Part shown: piece by piece, positions 17,517-26,800 of the stretch
Position numbering within the stretch: position 1 is the stretch's first letter
Layout: the number at the start of each line of letters is the position of its first letter
DNA from: Pseudomonadota bacterium
GTDB taxonomy: Bacteria > Pseudomonadota > Gammaproteobacteria > Steroidobacterales > Steroidobacteraceae
Assembly (NCBI GenBank): GCA_023391815.1
Contig: JAEWAF010000105.1
Span: 124,001 to 188,000, forward strand
Length of the DNA: 64,000 bases
Direction: 5' to 3'
Notes under the pieces: generated by a model
The model's database searches: none
Told to the model about the DNA's origin: nothing
Seen by the model: the letters and a program-made list of their open reading frames with translations, nothing else
Translations under genes and position numbers: made by a program

Positions 17517-17652
17517 ATGGGGTGATGATCCTGTGCATCCCTGCCAACATCCCGCAGCAACGACATAACGTCCGCGACTTCCACTTAAGGCGTATCCGGC
17601 TCGCGAGCACACAGCTACATTTGCGCGTGGCTCGCGGAGCCGAGCGCTTTAT

Positions 17653-18486
17653 CTATCTGGAGTCACCATGGACAGGTCTCTTCTTACTCAGCGGAAGCCG
17701 AGGCGATAGTTGCAACTTCCTCGCGCGTAGCCGAGGTGAGGCTAACGCGGGGGCGATGCGCGGGTGTTGCCGAGAGATTTCGCACGACACTTCCAACTCA
17801 GCGGCGATGAGTTGAATGCCAAGCAAACGGGTCGTGTGAAGTCGGCGAGCGTCGTTTGAAGCGGCGAAGCGAATCAGATCCGGCCAGAACGCGGGATTGG
17901 TCGGCCACCGTGGCATCATCAGTTCGCCGTAACTTCCCGCGATACATCTGATCTGCCAAAGCGGTGTATTGATCAAGCGCCTCGCCGTGGCATACGGCAT
18001 CGCATAGACCATGCGCGCAGCCATGGTGTTCTTGCCCGCGACATGCCACGCATGCATCAGCGCCAACTCACAAAATGAGCACTGCGCCGACGAATCACCC
18101 ACACGCGCATATCGTTGAACCGCGCTTGAGGACGAAGTCGCGCTCTCGCACACCGCGCTCCAGAAGTTCTCATCCTCGAACCCAAGCGAATACAGTGAAT
18201 AAGGCATCGCCGCGAGCGCGCGTAAGCCGCGCGGCGAGAGCGCGCCAAGAGCAGCGCGTTGCCGCGGCGGCAAATATTGCAGCTGTGTTGAGGCATCTGT
18301 GGCGTCGCGTTCCGCCACGAGCAGTTCCAAGTAGTCCAGATTGAGTTGCTGAATCCGCGCGAGCAGCGCGGGCTGGAGAACAGGTGCACCCGCCTCGGAT
18401 TCACGATCGAGAGTCTCGCTCTCGACAGCAATCGGATGTGCACTCGCACCGTCGACCAAACAACGTTCCGTGTGACTCAGTGACAT
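17653..18486 (-). CDS. Unrecognised protein divergent from an FlhC-like regulator
   Basis: A 277-aa predicted soluble protein. I do not recognise a family. It is helical-looking, with many Ala, Leu and Arg. A middle stretch holds CSFCELALMHAWHVAGKNTMAARMVYAMP and WQIRCIAGSYGELMMPRWPTNPAFWPDLIRFA. The C-terminus is basic (SPRLRARKLQLSPRLPLSKKRP). No signal peptide or membrane helix is seen. It is divergent from the FlhC-like gene at 18652 across 165 bp, so the two may be functionally linked. Its length and consistent coding bias support a real gene. Confidence 0.65.
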   Translation of the reverse strand: MSLSHTERCLVDGASAHPIAVESETLDRESEAGAPVLQPALLARIQQLNLDYLELLVAERDATDASTQLQYLPPRQRAALGALSPRGLRALAAMPYSLYSLGFEDENFWSAVCESATSSSSAVQRYARVGDSSAQCSFCELALMHAWHVAGKNTMAARMVYAMPYATARRLINTPLWQIRCIAGSYGELMMPRWPTNPAFWPDLIRFAASNDARRLHTTRLLGIQLIAAELEVSCEISRQHPRIAPALASPRLRARKLQLSPRLPLSKKRPVHGDSR

Positions 18487-18651
18487 ATCGCTTCCTTGCG
18501 AATGAAAGGGGCGACGAATGTATTCGGGCCTTTACGCGCGGGTCAATTGCGGAGCACACTATGAGCGCTGCACTTCGTCGCGCTCCATACAAACAACGCC
18601 GCGACGCCCGCAGACAAGTCAACGGACCGACATACCGAACAGGGAGTTCAC

Positions 18652-19260
18652 ATGGACCACGACAACGATTCGTATAGCAATGAGCGCAGCCGGAACGACC
18701 TCGCGCTCCGCATGATCCGTCACGAAGCGCGCACCTGCACGATTCGCGAATGCACCGGCCTCACCGACGATCGTATTCGTCGCCTCTACAAGTCATATGC
18801 GCATGAGTTGAGCGAAGCGCCCGTGCGTCGGCGCCGCGGAAAGTCGCCGCGACAGGTCACGTTCTTCGTTCGAAACACACGTGCGCAGTTCGAATCGTCA
18901 TTGCTAGCGAGCGCGTTCGCCGCCTTCGGTCTCTTGCAACCCGCGCAGATCAACAAGAGCGACGCCGCGGACCCGCTCGACTATGGACGCCGCTTTTGTG
19001 ATGCATATGAAACACACCAGCAGCTGCTCAACACGCAAACGCTCTCCTTCGAGCACGCGTGGTTTCTACTCAGATTGTTGAACCGCAGTGGCGACCTCCG
19101 CGCCGTGCGTTGTCGACACTGCGACAGTTACTACCTGAAGGACAAGTTCAACCTGTGTCGACATACCTGCCCGACCTGCAGACTGAAGCGAGCGCGCATC
19201 CGCCGCCGTGCCAAGCCAAGTAAACCCTGTTCCAGTTCACGCCCTGTAATGCGCGGCTGA
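18652..19260 (+). CDS. FlhC-like transcriptional regulator
   Basis: A 202-aa protein with the layout of FlhC. It has an N-terminal DNA-binding-like part (ECTGLTDDRIRRLYKSYAHE, then a basic RRRRGKSPRQVTFF), a helical core (SFEHAWFLLRLLNRSGDLRAVRC) and a C-terminal zinc site CRHC...CRHTCPTC, matching FlhC's four Cys ligands. Classical FlhC works only as FlhD4C2 and switches on flagellar genes. Here no flhD and no flagellar gene is nearby, and the C-terminus is highly basic. It may control something other than flagella, perhaps with the divergent unknown gene. Confidence 0.7.
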   Translation: MDHDNDSYSNERSRNDLALRMIRHEARTCTIRECTGLTDDRIRRLYKSYAHELSEAPVRRRRGKSPRQVTFFVRNTRAQFESSLLASAFAAFGLLQPAQINKSDAADPLDYGRRFCDAYETHQQLLNTQTLSFEHAWFLLRLLNRSGDLRAVRCRHCDSYYLKDKFNLCRHTCPTCRLKRARIRRRAKPSKPCSSSRPVMRG

Positions 19261-19266
19261 TAGACT
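19261..19266 (+). promoter_or_regulatory. -10-like TAGACT just upstream of nudC (leaderless candidate)
   Basis: TAGACT begins right after the flhC-like stop codon and ends 8 nt before the nudC ATG at 19274. No Shine-Dalgarno sequence lies between. Confidence 0.35.
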
Positions 19267-19273
19267 GCCGCGC

Positions 19274-20227
19274 ATGCCATCGCGCTCGCCAAACATACTC
19301 GCCGGGCCTTACCTCGAACGTGCCACGCATCTTCGCAAGGATGAGGCGCATGTACAGGCGGCGCTGGCCGATCCGCGGACGCTGTTCGTGCCCGTCTGGC
19401 AGACGCGCAACTCCATCGTTCGACAGGGTGATTTGTTGCTCGCCCACTTCGTGACCGGCGTGCAGACGCTCGCCATCGCGGGCGCCACCGACTATGTGCT
19501 CTTGGGTGAGTTTCGCGGACAGGCCGTCTTTGCTGTCGGCCTGTCAGGTGAACGACCGCGGCTGACCGATCCGTCCGTGGATTTTCAGGATCTGCGGATG
19601 ATTGCCGGCGCATTGCCGCCCGAAGAGGCCGGTCTGCTCGCATATGCGCGGGCCATGATCCATTGGCGCGACACGCATCGGTTCTGCGGCCGGTGTGGCT
19701 CGCCGACCGAGGCGGTCGACGGCGGCCATGTGCTCAGATGTAGCAACGAAGCCTGCCGTTCGCAGCAGTTTCCACGCATCGACCCGGCGGTTATCGTTTT
19801 GGTCACCGACGGCGAGCGCGCTCTGCTCGGCCGGCAGGCGTCATGGCCACCGGGGCGCTACTCGACCATCGCCGGCTTCGTGGAGCCGGGGGAAAGCCTT
19901 GAAGATGCCGTCGCGCGCGAGGTTCGCGAGGAAACTGGCGTGGAAGTGAGCACGGTGGATTATCATTCATCGCAGCCGTGGCCGTTCCCCTCGTCATTGA
20001 TGCTGGGATTCACGGCATTCGCCCGAACCACGGATATCTCGCTCATGGACGAGGAGCTCGAGGATGCGCGATGGTGGACGCGCGCCGAGATCGCCAACGG
20101 AGCGGTGGCGCTGCCGATCACGCACTCCATCTCGTTCCGCCTGGTCGAGGACTGGTACGACTCGGGCGCCAGCCGCCCGCTGCGCGAAGAGCCGGGCGTG
20201 CGGATGTGGCAATTACCGCGCCGTTGA
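19274..20227 (+). CDS. nudC: NAD(+) diphosphatase (NudC)
   Basis: A 317-aa zinc Nudix hydrolase. It cleaves NADH/NAD+ to NMN(H) and AMP and can remove NAD caps from RNA. The N-terminal NUDIX-like domain spans about 1-125. A zinc ribbon follows (FCGRCG ... LRCSNEACRSQQFPRIDP, four Cys). The Nudix box GFVEPGESLEDAVAREVREETG is at about 210-232, followed by the NudC-specific SQPWPFPSSLMLGF (SQPWPFPxS). All diagnostic features are present. Confidence 0.95.
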   Translation: MPSRSPNILAGPYLERATHLRKDEAHVQAALADPRTLFVPVWQTRNSIVRQGDLLLAHFVTGVQTLAIAGATDYVLLGEFRGQAVFAVGLSGERPRLTDPSVDFQDLRMIAGALPPEEAGLLAYARAMIHWRDTHRFCGRCGSPTEAVDGGHVLRCSNEACRSQQFPRIDPAVIVLVTDGERALLGRQASWPPGRYSTIAGFVEPGESLEDAVAREVREETGVEVSTVDYHSSQPWPFPSSLMLGFTAFARTTDISLMDEELEDARWWTRAEIANGAVALPITHSISFRLVEDWYDSGASRPLREEPGVRMWQLPRR

Positions 20228-20403
20228 CCGCGCGACCCATGCGCCTATTTTCGCCCTTAGTACCCGTCTCGTGACACTCTAGCGATGAATCTCGCGGAAA
20301 CTGGTCTTACGACCACCAGGCTCGTTGCGGCCAGGGAAGTCGATAGGCCCGGTTCGCGTTTTTCTTCTTAGGGCGTATTCATCCACCGTTCGACCTGCTG
20401 CTC

Positions 20404-20409
20404 TACAAT
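20404..20409 (+). promoter_or_regulatory. -10-like TACAAT adjacent to NRDE-family start (leaderless candidate)
   Basis: TACAAT ends 8 nt before the ATG at 20417, with CCGCGCC and no Shine-Dalgarno between. The 189-bp gap upstream holds no ORF. Confidence 0.45.
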
Positions 20410-20416
20410 CCGCGCC

Positions 20417-21262
20417 ATGTGCCTGCTCGTCCTCGCCTGGAAACACCATCCTCGTTACCGCCTGATCCTCGCCGGCAATCGCGACGAGTTTCATGACCGC
20501 CCGGCCGCGCCGCTGAATTGGTGGCAGGACGACCCGCGCATCCTCGGCGGACGGGACCTCAAGGCGGGCGGCACCTGGCTCGGCGTGGCCCGCTCCGGGC
20601 GGTTCGGCGTCGTCACGAACTACCGAGACCTGCAGGCGCCGGTCGAAAGCGCGCCCTCGCGCGGGCAACTGGTCCCGCGCTTCCTCACAGGCGCCACCTC
20701 GCCGAAGGAATTCTTGGACGACCTGCGCGGCGCGGCTCCTCGCTACTCGGGCTTCAACCTCCTCGTCGGCGGCACCCGCGCGCTGTATTACTTCTCGAAC
20801 CGCGGACCGAATCCCACGGCATTGGCGCCGGGCGTCTACGGTTTGAGCAATCATCTGCTCGACACGCCGTGGCCCAAGCTGGCGCGGACCCGCGAGCGCT
20901 TCAATGCCCTGCTGTCGCAGCCGGAAATCGGGCCGGAAGATCTGTTCACCATGCTCGGCGATCGCGAGCAGGCCAGCGGGGCGGATCTGCCGTCCACGGG
21001 CTTGCCCGAGGACTGGGAACGCGTGGTGTCCGCGCCGTTCATCGTCAACGAGCGCTACGGCACGCGCTGCTCCAGCGTGCTGCTGGTCGAGCGCACCGGT
21101 CGCACCATTCTCCAGGAGCGTCGCTTCGATGCCGCCGGCATCCAGAGCGGCAACTCGCGCTTCGAATTCACCAGCGCCGAAGTGCCCGAGGTGTGGTTCG
21201 AAGCCGAGGACCCCGACGAGACCGTGGCGACCGACACTTCCTTCGATTCCTCGCCGGAATAG
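20417..21262 (+). CDS. NRDE (TANGO2-like) family protein
   Basis: A 281-aa protein that starts MCLLVLAWK and carries the family signature GNRDEFHDRPAAPLNWW. Cys2 is a potential N-terminal nucleophile in this Ntn-hydrolase-like family. Later blocks include GGRDLKAGGTWLGVARSGRFGVVTNYRD, GFNLLVGG and YGLSNHLLDTPWPK. The bacterial function is unsettled; the eukaryotic homologue TANGO2 is linked to haem and lipid handling. It is followed after 19 nt by tamA. Confidence 0.88.
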   Translation: MCLLVLAWKHHPRYRLILAGNRDEFHDRPAAPLNWWQDDPRILGGRDLKAGGTWLGVARSGRFGVVTNYRDLQAPVESAPSRGQLVPRFLTGATSPKEFLDDLRGAAPRYSGFNLLVGGTRALYYFSNRGPNPTALAPGVYGLSNHLLDTPWPKLARTRERFNALLSQPEIGPEDLFTMLGDREQASGADLPSTGLPEDWERVVSAPFIVNERYGTRCSSVLLVERTGRTILQERRFDAAGIQSGNSRFEFTSAEVPEVWFEAEDPDETVATDTSFDSSPE

Positions 21263-21281
21263 TCCTACGGGCGGCGCTCTC

Positions 21282-23027
21282 GTGACAGCGAGGCTGCGGG
21301 CGATAGCGACGGGAGCGCTGGCGACGGCCCTGCTGTTGCCATTGCACGCCGACGCAAAGATCGAGATCGACATTCCCGAAGTCAGCGACGCAATCCAGAC
21401 CAACGTTCGCGCGTTTCTGAGTCTGACGCGCTACGCCGAGCGCGACGATGTGACCGATGAGGTCATGAATCGTCTGCAACGACGCATCGTGGCGGAGACG
21501 CGCCAGGCGCTCGAACCGCTGGGCTTCTACGAGCCCGAGGTCGCCTATGAGGTGAAGCACGAGGGCGACACGTGGAAGGTGACCATTAACATCGTGCCCG
21601 GCCGCCCGGTGCGCCTCTCCGAAGTCAACGTCAACGTCACCGGCCCGGGCGCGAACGATCGCGCCATCCGCGAGCTGATCGATGCAGAGGAAATCAAGCC
21701 GGGCCTGCGCTTGAATCACGGCACCTACGAGCGCGTCAAAGGCAACCTGGTGCGCGTCGCGAAGAACGAAGGCTATCTCGACGCGCAACTCACGAAGCAC
21801 GACCTGGTGATCGATCGCGCCGAGCGCCGCGCCACCGTGGATCTCGAAGCCGATACGGGCGAGCGCTATTTGTTCGGCGAGATCAACATCGCGCAGGACG
21901 TGATCACCGACGAATCGATGCGTCGTTTGTTACGCATGCATCCCGGCGATCCGTACACGCTCGACACGTTGCTCAGAACTCAGTACGTGCTGGACGATAC
22001 GCAGTACTTCTCCGTCGTCGACATCGAGAGCGGCGATCCCGATCCCACCACGCGCACCGTGCCGATCAAAGTCTCTGCCGAGCCCAGCAGGAAACATCGG
22101 TACGCCGCCAGCGTGGGTTACGGCACTGATACCAAGGCGCGAGGCAAGTTCACGTGGGACAACCGCCGCGTCAACGAGAGCGGCCACAAGTTCAAGCTGG
22201 AACTGCTGGGCTCGTCCATCGTCACCGACCTGACCGGTCGTTACATCGTGCCGGTGATGGATATCGCGCTGGAAAAACTCGAGTTCACCGGCACCCTTCG
22301 GGACGAAGAGCTCGGCGACACGCGTTCCAAGCGCGCGGAAGTCGGTACCGGCCTGACACAAGTGCTCGGCCGTTGGCAGCGGGTACTGCGAATCGGCGTG
22401 GCGGAAGAAGAAACCATCGAAGCCAACAGGACCTCGAGCACCAATTTTTATATCGTGCCGAGCATCGCGTACTCGACGCTGCCCAGTTACATCGTCGGCG
22501 GCCGCAAGCGTCCTTACTTTTTCTCCGCCGAGCTCCGCGGCTCACCGGAAACGTTAGGCTCGGATGCTTCGTTCCTGCAGCTGCGCCTGAAAGGCGAGCG
22601 CATCTTCGACCTGAGCGAGCTGTGGCATCTGCATTTGCGCAGCGAGCTGGGCATCAGCCGCATCGCCGCCACCTCCGATCTGCCGGCCTCGCAACGTTTC
22701 TTCGCCGGTGGTGAAGGCAGTGTGCGAGGTTTCGCGCTCAACGAGCTCTCGCCAAAGGACGCCCAGGGCCGCACCGTCGGCGGCCGGAATCTCGCCACCG
22801 GCACAGTCGAGCTCGTGCGCGATTTGCCGCGCAACTTCGGTGTCGCGACGTTCTACGACGTCGGCAATGCATTCGACGACTTCAGCGCTCCGATGCTGGA
22901 GCGCTCGGCCGGCGTCGGCGTCCGCTACAACATCGCGGTCGCCAGCTTTGGTGTGGACGTAGCGCAAGCGCTGTCGGAATCGGGCCGCACGCCACGCGTT
23001 CATCTCTATATAGCAACCCAGTTTTGA
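21282..23027 (+). CDS. tamA: Translocation and assembly module outer-membrane protein TamA
   Basis: I place the start at GTG 21282 (581 aa), which gives a signal-like N-terminus (RAIATGALATALLLPLHADA). A longer in-frame reading back to 20904 overlaps the NRDE gene and is rejected. After the signal come POTRA domains (about 25-260: IPEVSDAIQTNVRAFLSL; RPVRLSEVNVNVTGPGANDRAIREL; GEINIAQDVITDESMRRLLRMHPGDPYTLDTL). The Omp85 barrel contains the conserved FFAGGEGSVRGFALNELSP and ends in aromatic F (YIATQF), the signal for BAM. Partner of tamB, which starts on the last base of its stop. Confidence 0.93.
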   Translation: MTARLRAIATGALATALLLPLHADAKIEIDIPEVSDAIQTNVRAFLSLTRYAERDDVTDEVMNRLQRRIVAETRQALEPLGFYEPEVAYEVKHEGDTWKVTINIVPGRPVRLSEVNVNVTGPGANDRAIRELIDAEEIKPGLRLNHGTYERVKGNLVRVAKNEGYLDAQLTKHDLVIDRAERRATVDLEADTGERYLFGEINIAQDVITDESMRRLLRMHPGDPYTLDTLLRTQYVLDDTQYFSVVDIESGDPDPTTRTVPIKVSAEPSRKHRYAASVGYGTDTKARGKFTWDNRRVNESGHKFKLELLGSSIVTDLTGRYIVPVMDIALEKLEFTGTLRDEELGDTRSKRAEVGTGLTQVLGRWQRVLRIGVAEEETIEANRTSSTNFYIVPSIAYSTLPSYIVGGRKRPYFFSAELRGSPETLGSDASFLQLRLKGERIFDLSELWHLHLRSELGISRIAATSDLPASQRFFAGGEGSVRGFALNELSPKDAQGRTVGGRNLATGTVELVRDLPRNFGVATFYDVGNAFDDFSAPMLERSAGVGVRYNIAVASFGVDVAQALSESGRTPRVHLYIATQF

Positions 23028-26000
23028 TGCGTACGCGGCTCATCCTGCTCCTCGTCGCGCTCATCCTGCTGGTGCCGGTGGTCGCTATCGGGCTGCTGTT
23101 GTATTCAGAAGCGGGTCTGCAGATGGTCGCCGCGCAGCTGTGGCGGCTGGAACGTTACAACGTAAAGATCGAAGGAGTGTCGGGCACGCTGGCCGGTCCG
23201 CTGCGTGTCGCTCACTTCGAGCTGAATCATCCGCGCGTGCACGTCGTCGTGAACGACATCGTCATCGAGCTGCAGCTGCGAGGGCTGTTGATCCAAACAT
23301 TGCAGGCAGGATCGGTGACCGCGCGGGAGTCGCTGGTCGAACTGCATCAGGTCGAGATGCCACCGAGCACGAAACCGCCGCGCTTCCTCCCGTCATTCCT
23401 TCGCGTCGACGCGCACAACGTCGAGCTCACCAACGTTCGCTACGTGCACATGAACGGTACGGCCGTCGATGCGAGAACCGTTCGTGGACGCGTGACGATC
23501 ACATCCAACCGTCTGCGGGCGCGAGACTTCGCGGTCGATGCCGATCTGTTCGATGCGACGGGCAATGTATCGTTGCGAGCCGCCGCGTCGGCGGATCTGC
23601 CGATGGGATTGGAAGGCGATACCAGCGGTCAGCTGCATCTGCCGAATGTCGACCTGGATTTGAAAGGAGCCGTCGATGGCACCATCGATGAGCTGAACAT
23701 CAAGGGGCAGTTGCTGAAGCCCAGCGCAGCGAGCGTCGTCGCTGTCATGACGCGGCCGGAGAACAGCTGGAAGATCGCGGGTAAGGTGACTTCGGCGCAG
23801 TTCCTGCTCGATCCCTGGCTGCCCGATCCGCCCCTGACGCTGCGGGATATCGCCTTGGACGTCGTGTTCAACCCGGAAGGTTTGCACGCCAAAGGCCTGC
23901 TCGCCGTTCCTGAAATCGATGAGCAGCGACTTCTGGTCGATGCTCGCGGCCACTATGCGAATCGCACCTTGTTCCTGAGCGCAGCGGACATCAGGCTCCA
24001 GGACTCGCCGGCGGCGATGCAGGCCGACGGCAAGTTCATCTTCGACGGCTCATCGCCGACGCTCGACCTCTCCGCACAATGGCAACACCTTCAGTGGCCA
24101 CTGCGCGGTAAAGCCGTCGTCACCAGCTCAGAGGGCGACGGCACGCTGCGAGGACCGATGCCCTATGACTTCTCGGTGACCACCAGCCTCGCCGGACCGA
24201 ACATGCCTTCCGGCACCGGCTCGGCGACCGGCGTGATCTCCAAAGAGCAGGTCACTCTCGCGAGTTATTCCATCGACGCTCTGGGTGGATCGCTGACCGG
24301 CGACGGCCAGCTGCAGTTTGCCAGGCCGCGAGCGTGGCGTGTCTCCACACGCACCAACAACGTGAACCCGGCGGCGTTCTTCAAGGATTTTCCAGGCAGC
24401 GTGAACCTGGTGGCGAAGGCGTCGGGCGAAGGCTTCGACAAGAAGGCGACCTTTATCGCCGATGTGAGCGAGTTGCGAGGCACGTTGCGCGGCGAACCTC
24501 TCCATGGCCGTGGCTACGTGCAAAGAGATCGCCGTGGCTGGACGGTGCGTAACGCGAGCGTCGGTCTCGCCGATGCGCGTCTGTCGCTCGATGGCATCTG
24601 GAAAGAAACAATCGAAGCAACTTGGTCGTTGGATGCTCCATCGCTGCAGCGGCTGCTGCCGGACGCGAAGGGCCGGATCGTTTCCAAGGGCAAGGCCAGC
24701 GGACCGCTCAAATCTCTGCACATTACCGGCGATCTGACCGCGAGCCAGATTCGCTATCAGCAGTGGCAAGCGGGTCAGCTCACCATCAACGGCGACATCG
24801 ACGCGAGCGGCAAATCGCCGTCGCGACTGGTCGCCTCCGCCCATCGCCTCGGCGCCGGCGAGCCCTTCATCGAGAACCTGCAGGTGAGCGGCGACGGCAC
24901 GGCACTCGATCACCGCATCAGTATGAACGTCACTGGCGCCGCCGCCACGCCGCGGGATACTCCGCCGAGCGCGGAAATGTTGATCACGGGCACCTACGAT
25001 CAACGGGTGTGGAATGCGACGGTCGCGACCACGAAGCTCGTCACCGGCAGAGCCGACGACAAGATCTCGATCGCCGAGCCCGCGAAGATCATGGCGTCGA
25101 GCGCTCAGGCACAGCTCGACAACTTTTGCTTGATCGCGGGCGCCGGACGCGTCTGCGCCAGCGGCAAGTGGCAACGAGCAGGTGCGTGGGAAGGCACCGT
25201 GTCGGGCTATGAGATTCCTTTGGCATTGTTGTTACCGCCCGCGGGGGAAGAAGCCGAGTACGGCGGACGAATCGAAGGTCGCGTGCACGCGTTCGGCGCG
25301 CCGAATCAACCGTGGCAGGGCGAAGCGGGCATGCGCATCATCGACGCCGCCATCGTTTATCGTCCGCAAGGCGCCGCGCCGGAGACGTTGAATCTCGGCA
25401 CCGGCGGCCTCGCCGCCACCGCCAAGCCGGACCGCATCGATTTCTCGTTCGGTGTGCAGGCGTTCACGGATACGTTTCTTTTCGCCAATGCGCATCTGGA
25501 TCGAAGCGCGAGCAACGACCTGATGCACCTGCCGCTCACAGGTGACATGCGCGCACGCGCCGCAGACGCAAACATTCTGCCGCTACTGTTCTCCGAAGTG
25601 GACAACGCGGCGGGCCTGCTGACCGCGAACGCAACGATTGGCGGCACGCTCGCGGCGCCCGAGGTCAACGGACGCGTCGAATTGGCGAACGGCGAGGTCG
25701 ATTCGTATCGAGTGAACTTCGCGTTACGCAATCTGAATCTGGTCGCCACGCTCGCGAGCAACGGGCTCGACTTCCGCGGCACCGGTCGCGCCGGCGAAGG
25801 CGAAATGGAAGCGGACGGACGCTTCACCTGGAGCGAGGGCAAGTCTCGAGGCGATTTACATCTGCGCGGCAATCACCTGCTGGTGGCCGATCTGCCCGAG
25901 TATCGCGTAATCGCATCGCCGGACCTGCGCTTCGCCATCGACGGCAACCAGGTCAACGTCGCGGGGGACGTCTTGATCCCGAGCGCACGCGTGCAACCGA

Positions 26001-26797
26001 ACCAGATCTCGGGCGCCGTGCGCGCCTCCGACGATGCTCGTTACATTCACGAGACGGAAGCGGAACGCGCCGGCCGCATGGTCATTCACAGTGAAGTCAA
26101 AGTGACCATCGGCGACGACGTGCGCGTCGACGCGTTCGGCTTGCAGGGCCGCCTCGCCGGCGGCGTCGGCACGACGGTGCATACGGGGGCGATTCCCATC
26201 GGTCGCGGCGAGCTGAGCGTCATCGACGGACGCTACGAAGCGTACGGTCAGAAGCTCGAGGTGAGCAAAGGCGAGCTGTTGTTCGAGGCTTCGCCGCTCG
26301 ACGATCCGGGATTGGATATCGAAGCCCGCCGCAAGATCGAAACCGTGACGGTGGGTCTGAACGTGCGCGGCACTCTGCAACAGCCTCGCCTGTCGTTCTT
26401 CTCCGATCCGACCATGCCGCAAACTCAGATCGTGACTTATCTGTTGACCGGCAAGGCGCCAGGCTCGGTCTCGGGTACCGATACCGCGACGATGGCGTCG
26501 GCACGCGACACGCTCACCATGCAAGGTGGCGGACTGCTGGCCTCGCAGATCGGCCGCCGACTCGGCCTGGAAGAAGTGGGCGTCGAAAGCTCGCGCGGTA
26601 GCGACGGCAATGCCAACACCGCGCTGGTGCTCGGCAAGTTCCTGTCGCCGCGGCTGTTCATCAGCTACGGCATCTCGCTGACCGAGTCGATCAACACCCT
26701 GAAGCTGCGTTATACGATCAGCGACAAGTGGGTGTTCAAGACCGAGGCCGGCGAGGATCAGAGCGCGGATCTGGAATACACGATCGAAGCGCAGTAG
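23027..26797 (+). CDS. tamB: Translocation and assembly module protein TamB
   Basis: A 1256-aa AsmA-like bridge protein, the size of E. coli TamB (1259 aa). ATG 23027 overlaps the tamA TGA by one base. One N-terminal membrane helix (about 5-25) precedes a long periplasmic beta-rich body and the C-terminal DUF490 domain (about 950-1256), with blocks such as GRGELSVIDGRYEAYGQKLEVSKGELLFEASPLDDPGLDIEA, PQTQIVTYLLTGKAP and GKFLSPRLFISYGISLTESINTLKLRYTISDKWVFKTEAGEDQSADLEYTIE. It works with TamA in outer-membrane protein assembly and anterograde phospholipid transport. Confidence 0.94.
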   Translation: MRTRLILLLVALILLVPVVAIGLLLYSEAGLQMVAAQLWRLERYNVKIEGVSGTLAGPLRVAHFELNHPRVHVVVNDIVIELQLRGLLIQTLQAGSVTARESLVELHQVEMPPSTKPPRFLPSFLRVDAHNVELTNVRYVHMNGTAVDARTVRGRVTITSNRLRARDFAVDADLFDATGNVSLRAAASADLPMGLEGDTSGQLHLPNVDLDLKGAVDGTIDELNIKGQLLKPSAASVVAVMTRPENSWKIAGKVTSAQFLLDPWLPDPPLTLRDIALDVVFNPEGLHAKGLLAVPEIDEQRLLVDARGHYANRTLFLSAADIRLQDSPAAMQADGKFIFDGSSPTLDLSAQWQHLQWPLRGKAVVTSSEGDGTLRGPMPYDFSVTTSLAGPNMPSGTGSATGVISKEQVTLASYSIDALGGSLTGDGQLQFARPRAWRVSTRTNNVNPAAFFKDFPGSVNLVAKASGEGFDKKATFIADVSELRGTLRGEPLHGRGYVQRDRRGWTVRNASVGLADARLSLDGIWKETIEATWSLDAPSLQRLLPDAKGRIVSKGKASGPLKSLHITGDLTASQIRYQQWQAGQLTINGDIDASGKSPSRLVASAHRLGAGEPFIENLQVSGDGTALDHRISMNVTGAAATPRDTPPSAEMLITGTYDQRVWNATVATTKLVTGRADDKISIAEPAKIMASSAQAQLDNFCLIAGAGRVCASGKWQRAGAWEGTVSGYEIPLALLLPPAGEEAEYGGRIEGRVHAFGAPNQPWQGEAGMRIIDAAIVYRPQGAAPETLNLGTGGLAATAKPDRIDFSFGVQAFTDTFLFANAHLDRSASNDLMHLPLTGDMRARAADANILPLLFSEVDNAAGLLTANATIGGTLAAPEVNGRVELANGEVDSYRVNFALRNLNLVATLASNGLDFRGTGRAGEGEMEADGRFTWSEGKSRGDLHLRGNHLLVADLPEYRVIASPDLRFAIDGNQVNVAGDVLIPSARVQPNQISGAVRASDDARYIHETEAERAGRMVIHSEVKVTIGDDVRVDAFGLQGRLAGGVGTTVHTGAIPIGRGELSVIDGRYEAYGQKLEVSKGELLFEASPLDDPGLDIEARRKIETVTVGLNVRGTLQQPRLSFFSDPTMPQTQIVTYLLTGKAPGSVSGTDTATMASARDTLTMQGGGLLASQIGRRLGLEEVGVESSRGSDGNANTALVLGKFLSPRLFISYGISLTESINTLKLRYTISDKWVFKTEAGEDQSADLEYTIEAQ

Positions 26798-26800
26798 CGC

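Noticed and set aside
16812..19260. Patch as a mobile genomic island
   Set aside because: There is a toxin-antitoxin pair and an orphan regulator, but no integrase, transposase, tRNA edge or flanking repeat was found.
20904..21281. N-terminal extension of TamA
   Set aside because: It overlaps the NRDE gene in another frame and would place the signal peptide inside the protein; GTG 21282 fits better.
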